Positions 60,663 through 64,000 of a stretch of 64,000 bases of DNA are shown piece by piece (within the stretch, counting starts at the first letter, position 1; each line of letters starts with the position of its first letter). The notes under the pieces were generated by a model. The model was not told the origin of the DNA and did not search any database. It worked only from the letters and a program-made list of their open reading frames with translations. The position numbers were made by a program, and so were the translations under genes. The DNA comes from Ruminococcus flavefaciens (lineage in GTDB: Bacteria; Bacillota; Clostridia; Oscillospirales; Ruminococcaceae). The DNA lies in contig NZ_FNWV01000001.1 of the NCBI RefSeq assembly GCF_900108555.1, forward strand, positions 324,973-388,972, given 5' to 3'.

Positions 60663-61133
60663 ATGGTAGTTATCGAAATGGAAAACGGCAAGAAGATCAA
60701 GATAGAGCTTTATCCCGATATCGCTCCTATCTCATGTGAAAACTTTGAAAAGCTTGTAAAACAGGGCTTTTATGACGGTCTCACATTCCACAGAGTTATC
60801 CCGGGATTTATGATACAGGGCGGCTGTCCTAACGGTACAGGCACAGGCGGTCCCGGCTGGCAGATCAAGGGCGAATTTGCTGCAAACGGCGTTAAGAACG
60901 ACCTCAAGCACACAAGAGGTGTACTCTCAATGGCTCGTTCAATGATGCCTAACTCAGCAGGCTCACAGTTCTTCATCATGCACGAGGACGCTCCTCACCT
61001 TGACGGCAACTACGCTGCATTCGGCAAGGTAATCGAGGGCATGGAAGTGGTTGACGAGATAGCTGAGTGCGCTACAGACTACAATGACAAGCCAACAACT
61101 CCACAGGTAATGAAGAAAGTTACTATTGAATGA
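60663..61133 (+). CDS. Peptidyl-prolyl cis-trans isomerase, cyclophilin type
   Basis: The 156-residue single-domain cyclophilin speeds proline isomerisation in the cytoplasm. It shows the catalytic Arg/Phe region FHRVIPGFMIQGG, MPNSAGSQFFIMHEDAPHLDG and AFGKVIEGMEVVD. No signal peptide. Standard short bacterial length. It follows the small membrane protein in one transcript. Confidence 0.94.
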   Translation: MVVIEMENGKKIKIELYPDIAPISCENFEKLVKQGFYDGLTFHRVIPGFMIQGGCPNGTGTGGPGWQIKGEFAANGVKNDLKHTRGVLSMARSMMPNSAGSQFFIMHEDAPHLDGNYAAFGKVIEGMEVVDEIAECATDYNDKPTTPQVMKKVTIE

Positions 61134-61142
61134 TCGAAAATT

Positions 61143-61173
61143 AATTAAGGGCGGATTTTATCCGCCCTTAATT
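61143..61173. terminator. Bidirectional terminator after the cyclophilin
   Basis: AATTAAGGGCGGA and TCCGCCCTTAATT pair around TTTTA. The last bases touch the stop of the convergent membrane protein gene. Confidence 0.8.
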
Positions 61174-61823
61174 TATATACACAGATATCTGCTAAGTGGG
61201 TTTATGAAAGCCAGTGCAATTCCCGATACAAGCGCTATGCTGATCTGTTTCGGAGTACGATAAAGTACTGCAACGGCTGCTGCAAATATAACAGTATTTA
61301 CCCAGCTTCTGAACGTAAAATAAAATCTTCCAATGCTAAAGCAGTATACTGCCATTACATAAATTATCAGTGCACATATGACTATTGATACGACCTTTCC
61401 GCTTTTTGCGTACCAGCATACAGCTCCCAGAACAGGTGAAACAGCTGTAAGCAAATACCATTTCATCATATAGTCCGACGGGTCAAAGCCAGCAAAGATG
61501 ATAGTATACAGATGATAAGAAATACACATTCCCACAAAGAAAAGAAAAACGTTTATTGCGGCTTTTATCGGATTAAAGCTGAATACAGCTATCGCCAGAG
61601 CGATGAGCAGCCATATTGCCATTTCCGAAAATAAAATCCCGAGGTCAAGCTTTTCAATTATCCTATGCCACCATATATCGCTGTCTATTTCAAGATTATC
61701 CAGCCATTTTGCAAATATTCCCAATCCTGTTCCGAATACCAGAACCAGAAATGACATCAATACAGTCAACGGCTTATTGGATATTTTCAGCGGCTGCCTT
61801 ATTTTGTTAAGTGCTTCTGTCAT
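61173..61823 (-). CDS. Multi-span membrane protein of unknown function
   Basis: The 216-residue protein has about six membrane helices (LTVLMSFLVLVFGTGLGIFA, AIWLLIALAIAVFSF, AINVFLFFVGMCISYHLYTII and others) and short loops. Motifs such as FAGFDPSDYMMKWY are kept between helices. No family is recognised with confidence. ATG 61823 follows AAAGGAGA; a longer frame has no site. Confidence 0.6.
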   Translation of the reverse strand: MTEALNKIRQPLKISNKPLTVLMSFLVLVFGTGLGIFAKWLDNLEIDSDIWWHRIIEKLDLGILFSEMAIWLLIALAIAVFSFNPIKAAINVFLFFVGMCISYHLYTIIFAGFDPSDYMMKWYLLTAVSPVLGAVCWYAKSGKVVSIVICALIIYVMAVYCFSIGRFYFTFRSWVNTVIFAAAVAVLYRTPKQISIALVSGIALAFINPLSRYLCI

Positions 61824-61951
61824 TAGTATGTCTCCTTTTGAATGTAATCTCACTAAATTATATCTCAAATGCAAACTTTTGTCAATAAACAGCAGTAAAA
61901 AACAGGCTCCGCTTTAACCGTGGTACTTATATAGAATTTTATACTTTTTAT

Positions 61952-62211
61952 CGGGGAAGAACCTTTCTGAGGAAAGGTTCTTCCCCGAACCCCTTTCCAA
62001 AGACTTTTTAGCTGATTTTTTCTCAGATAGGGAACACTCATAATAAAAAAGCCCCGCAAGTAATACGGGGTGTGCCCTATCTGAGAAAAAATAAAACCAG
62101 AAGTTTTAGGAAGGGAGTTTGAGGGTGACTCCCCACAGTGTGGGGAGATGTCACGCAGTGACAGAGGGGACCGCCTCTGTCAAAGGAAACCTTTTTCAAA
62201 AGGGTTTCCCT
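61952..62211. repeat. Palindrome island
   Basis: Four separate dyads follow one another. The first is CGGGGAAGAACCTTT (61952-61966) with its inverted copy at 61973-61987. The second is TTTTTTCTCAGATAGGG (62016-62032) with its inverted copy at 62075-62091, enclosing CCCCG/CGGGG. The third is CTCCCCA-CAGTG-TGGGGAG (62131-62149) with TGTCAC-GCA-GTGACA (62151-62165). The fourth is GGAAACC (62187-62193) with GGGTTTCC (62204-62211). No gene is visible between 61824 and 62266. Confidence 0.8.
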
Positions 62212-62266
62212 CAATACAAGGTACAAAACTGCTATATGGGTATCGTGGTCAAAGCGAATTATATCT

Positions 62267-64000
62267 TTACTTCAGGTAAGAAGCCAGTCCGCTTATATTC
62301 TGCTTTCTTATCTCTCCTGCGACAAGTCCTGCAACTATATTTGCGCCCTTTTCGCAGAAGTGAGTACCGTCTGTAGAACCTGAAACTGCTCCCATAAGGT
62401 GATAGCTCTTGGCTGTATCATAGCCAACTGAGTTGTAATGGTTCACCATGAGAGTATTGAGGTCGATGCATGGTATGCTGTACTTCTTTGCAAGATTGTA
62501 GCAAGCCTCATTGTAATTGGTGTAGCTGTTGACAAATCTGCCGTTTGAGTAAGCCTTCATGCCGATAGTAGTAGTTACAAGTATCGGAGTTGCTCCCTTG
62601 TCCTTTGCGGACTTGATGAACTGAGTCATATACCACTCGTATGAGCCCGATGACGGATTATCAACATTTCCGCAGGTAGGTGCATATCTGTCAGCATTTG
62701 ATGCACCTGCATCATTAATAGCAAACTGTATCATTACGAAATCGCCTGTCTTGAGGCTGTCGGCAATAGTCTGCCATCTGCCCTCGTCATAGAACTTCTT
62801 GGAGCTTCTTCCTGCTATGGAGTGGTTTGCAACAGTGATATCGCTGTTGAAGTAGCTCTGCATATAGTAGCCCCAGCCCTGCTGCGGAGCATATGACTCA
62901 CGGTAGCTCTGTACAGTTGAGTCACCTGCGATATAGAGTGTGTGCTGACCGCTGCCTGTGTTCTGCTGCTCCTGTGAGGGATCATATACCTCGGCATATG
63001 GCTCATCTGTAAGGATAAGCTCTATGTAGTCAAGGTTAGGTCCGCCCTCTGACATTGCAGACTGGAAAAGGATAGTGTTCTTTCCTGCCTTGAGAGGAAG
63101 AACTATTCCGAACTCGTTCCAGTCAGTCCATGACCCTGTGCCCGGGAATGACTGCATCCAGCAGCTGTCCATATTATTATTGACAAACAGCTTCATCTTA
63201 CGGTCGCTTGTTGAACCGTTGGCGAAGCGGATATGTGTCATGTAGTTTCCGTCCTGAGGAACATTAACTGTGAATGTGATATTGCTGTCGATTGTATTGT
63301 CAAGATTTACGTAACCGTCCGATCTTGTGTAACCGCTGTTGACAGTCTCGGTCACGCCGTTTGTCCACACCTGATCTACTGCGAAATACTTCACGGGAAC
63401 AGGAGCTGTTGTAGTCGTTGTCGCAACGGCTGTTGTCGTTGTAGTAGTCGGTGCTGCTGTGGTGGTAGCAACTACTACATTGATAGGTTCGGGAAGTGTA
63501 TCAAGTCCAAGCAGACATCTTTGTATGAACATAGCATCGTTGACTGTCATACCGTCGCCATTGCCTGTAACGTCTGCATTCAGACGTCCGAAGTTGGTGA
63601 TAGCATGGCTGTCAGAACCGCCTATATCGTACTTGTTAGGGTTTGCAAGAGCCTGCATTATAAGAACTATATCCGACATATCCACTGTGCCGTCACAGTT
63701 GGCATCACCGTACTCTATGAAGAAGTCGGGGATATTTGCGAAGTTGAAAGATGTTGTGGCAGGCTTGACTTCCTCGGTAGTCGTAGTCACAGTAGCTGTG
63801 GTAGTAGTTGATGTAGTAGTTGTAGTTGTGACCGCAACATCAGCGACCTCAATCATCTCCCACTTCTGGCAGTTGTGTCCGTTTACTTCCCACTGCTGGA
63901 TATTAGCACCGTTATTTGTAGCTGCACTTCCTACCTCAACAGCAGAAGCGTCTCTTGAAGCTCTTGTGAGGATAGTAACTGTGCCGTCGCCGTTGTCCTG
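62267..64000 (-). CDS. Secreted CE12-type esterase with CBM13, internal dockerin and CBM35; N-terminus beyond window
   Basis: The frame is open to the window edge. In order from the N-terminal side it has a ricin-like CBM13 segment (GANIQQWEVNGHNCQKWEM), a Thr-rich linker, a dockerin (DANCDGTVDMSD ... DVTGNGDGMTVND), a second Thr-rich linker, a CBM35-like module (VDQVWTNGVTETVNSGY ... GGPNLDYIELI), and an SGNH esterase. The esterase has GDSTVQ with the nucleophile Ser near 62919, AINDAG, and a C-terminal DGTHF with Asp and His. CE12 enzymes remove acetyl groups from rhamnogalacturonan or xylan. An internal dockerin is uncommon. Confidence 0.85.
   Translation of the reverse strand, partial: QDNGDGTVTILTRASRDASAVEVGSAATNNGANIQQWEVNGHNCQKWEMIEVADVAVTTTTTTSTTTTATVTTTTEEVKPATTSFNFANIPDFFIEYGDANCDGTVDMSDIVLIMQALANPNKYDIGGSDSHAITNFGRLNADVTGNGDGMTVNDAMFIQRCLLGLDTLPEPINVVVATTTAAPTTTTTTAVATTTTTAPVPVKYFAVDQVWTNGVTETVNSGYTRSDGYVNLDNTIDSNITFTVNVPQDGNYMTHIRFANGSTSDRKMKLFVNNNMDSCWMQSFPGTGSWTDWNEFGIVLPLKAGKNTILFQSAMSEGGPNLDYIELILTDEPYAEVYDPSQEQQNTGSGQHTLYIAGDSTVQSYRESYAPQQGWGYYMQSYFNSDITVANHSIAGRSSKKFYDEGRWQTIADSLKTGDFVMIQFAINDAGASNADRYAPTCGNVDNPSSGSYEWYMTQFIKSAKDKGATPILVTTTIGMKAYSNGRFVNSYTNYNEACYNLAKKYSIPCIDLNTLMVNHYNSVGYDTAKSYHLMGAVSGSTDGTHFCEKGANIVAGLVAGEIRKQNISGLASYLK

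Noticed and set aside
63233..63811. Plus-strand Cys-rich protein within the CE12 gene
   Set aside because: It is the reverse of the Thr-rich linkers and dockerin codons. The minus frame is clearly the real gene.

Overview
The window comes from a low-GC Gram-positive anaerobe of the Ruminococcus / Oscillospiraceae type. The evidence is dockerin modules, threonine-rich linkers, plant cell-wall enzymes at both window edges (a GH30 glucuronoxylanase and a CBM13-dockerin-CBM35-CE12 esterase), strong AGGAGG ribosome sites, TTGACA-N17-TATAAT promoters, and sporulation genes (spoIIGA, sigE, spoIIP, gerW, a SleC-like protein). No phage, insertion sequence, CRISPR array or rRNA operon is visible. The assignment to genus is inference.

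Layout. 1-7.0 kb: secreted GH30 xylanase (cut by the window edge), an unknown GT-B-like protein, and a TetR - GPH sugar symporter - GH36 alpha-galactosidase operon with tandem operators. 7.1-13.5 kb: ComEA-like protein, tRNA-Gln, MATE pump, maf, and a DUF1015-DUF3781-GNAT-tcdA operon. 13.5-18.3 kb: metY with a candidate regulated leader, nudC, a cluster of hairpin repeats and a DEAD-box helicase. 18.5-20.2 kb: spoIIGA-sigE between 62-bp inverted repeats. 20.3-28.1 kb: recJ, rel, an MBL hydrolase, hemZ and an rRNA uracil methyltransferase. 28.1-36.6 kb: accessory-looking genes (SUKH-like immunity protein, U32-like protein, a membrane-anchored cytidine-deaminase-fold protein), then GNAT, CpXC, GGDEF, a polysaccharide deacetylase and spoIIP. 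36.7-46.4 kb: tRNA-Arg, a small dockerin protein, and a long minus-strand operon read from about 46.35 kb: two site-2-protease paralogues, scpA, scpB, a DUF2953 protein, gerW, a D,D-carboxypeptidase, rluB, an acetyltransferase-like gene, metA and a membrane protein. 46.5-54.1 kb: rpmB, a second MATE pump, a flavin-oxidase-like protein, cysK, metG, a candidate small RNA and gltX. 54.2-62 kb: small secreted proteins, peptidoglycan-binding and SleC-like proteins, a spermidine-synthase-like membrane protein, a cyclophilin and a palindrome-rich island. 62.3-64 kb: the CE12 esterase.

How the genes work together. MetA carries Glu111, the mark of acetyl-CoA-dependent enzymes, and MetY is present, so homocysteine is probably made by direct sulfhydrylation of O-acetylhomoserine, with CysK beside it in sulfur metabolism. 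GH30, CE12, the dockerin proteins and the GH36/GPH operon serve plant polysaccharide use. SpoIIGA, pro-SigE, SpoIIP, GerW and the SleC-like protein form part of a sporulation programme.

The least explained items are the deaminase-fold protein and its SUKH-like neighbour, a divergent ~72-nt RNA next to metG, and three families of intergenic repeats, two of which show covarying stems.
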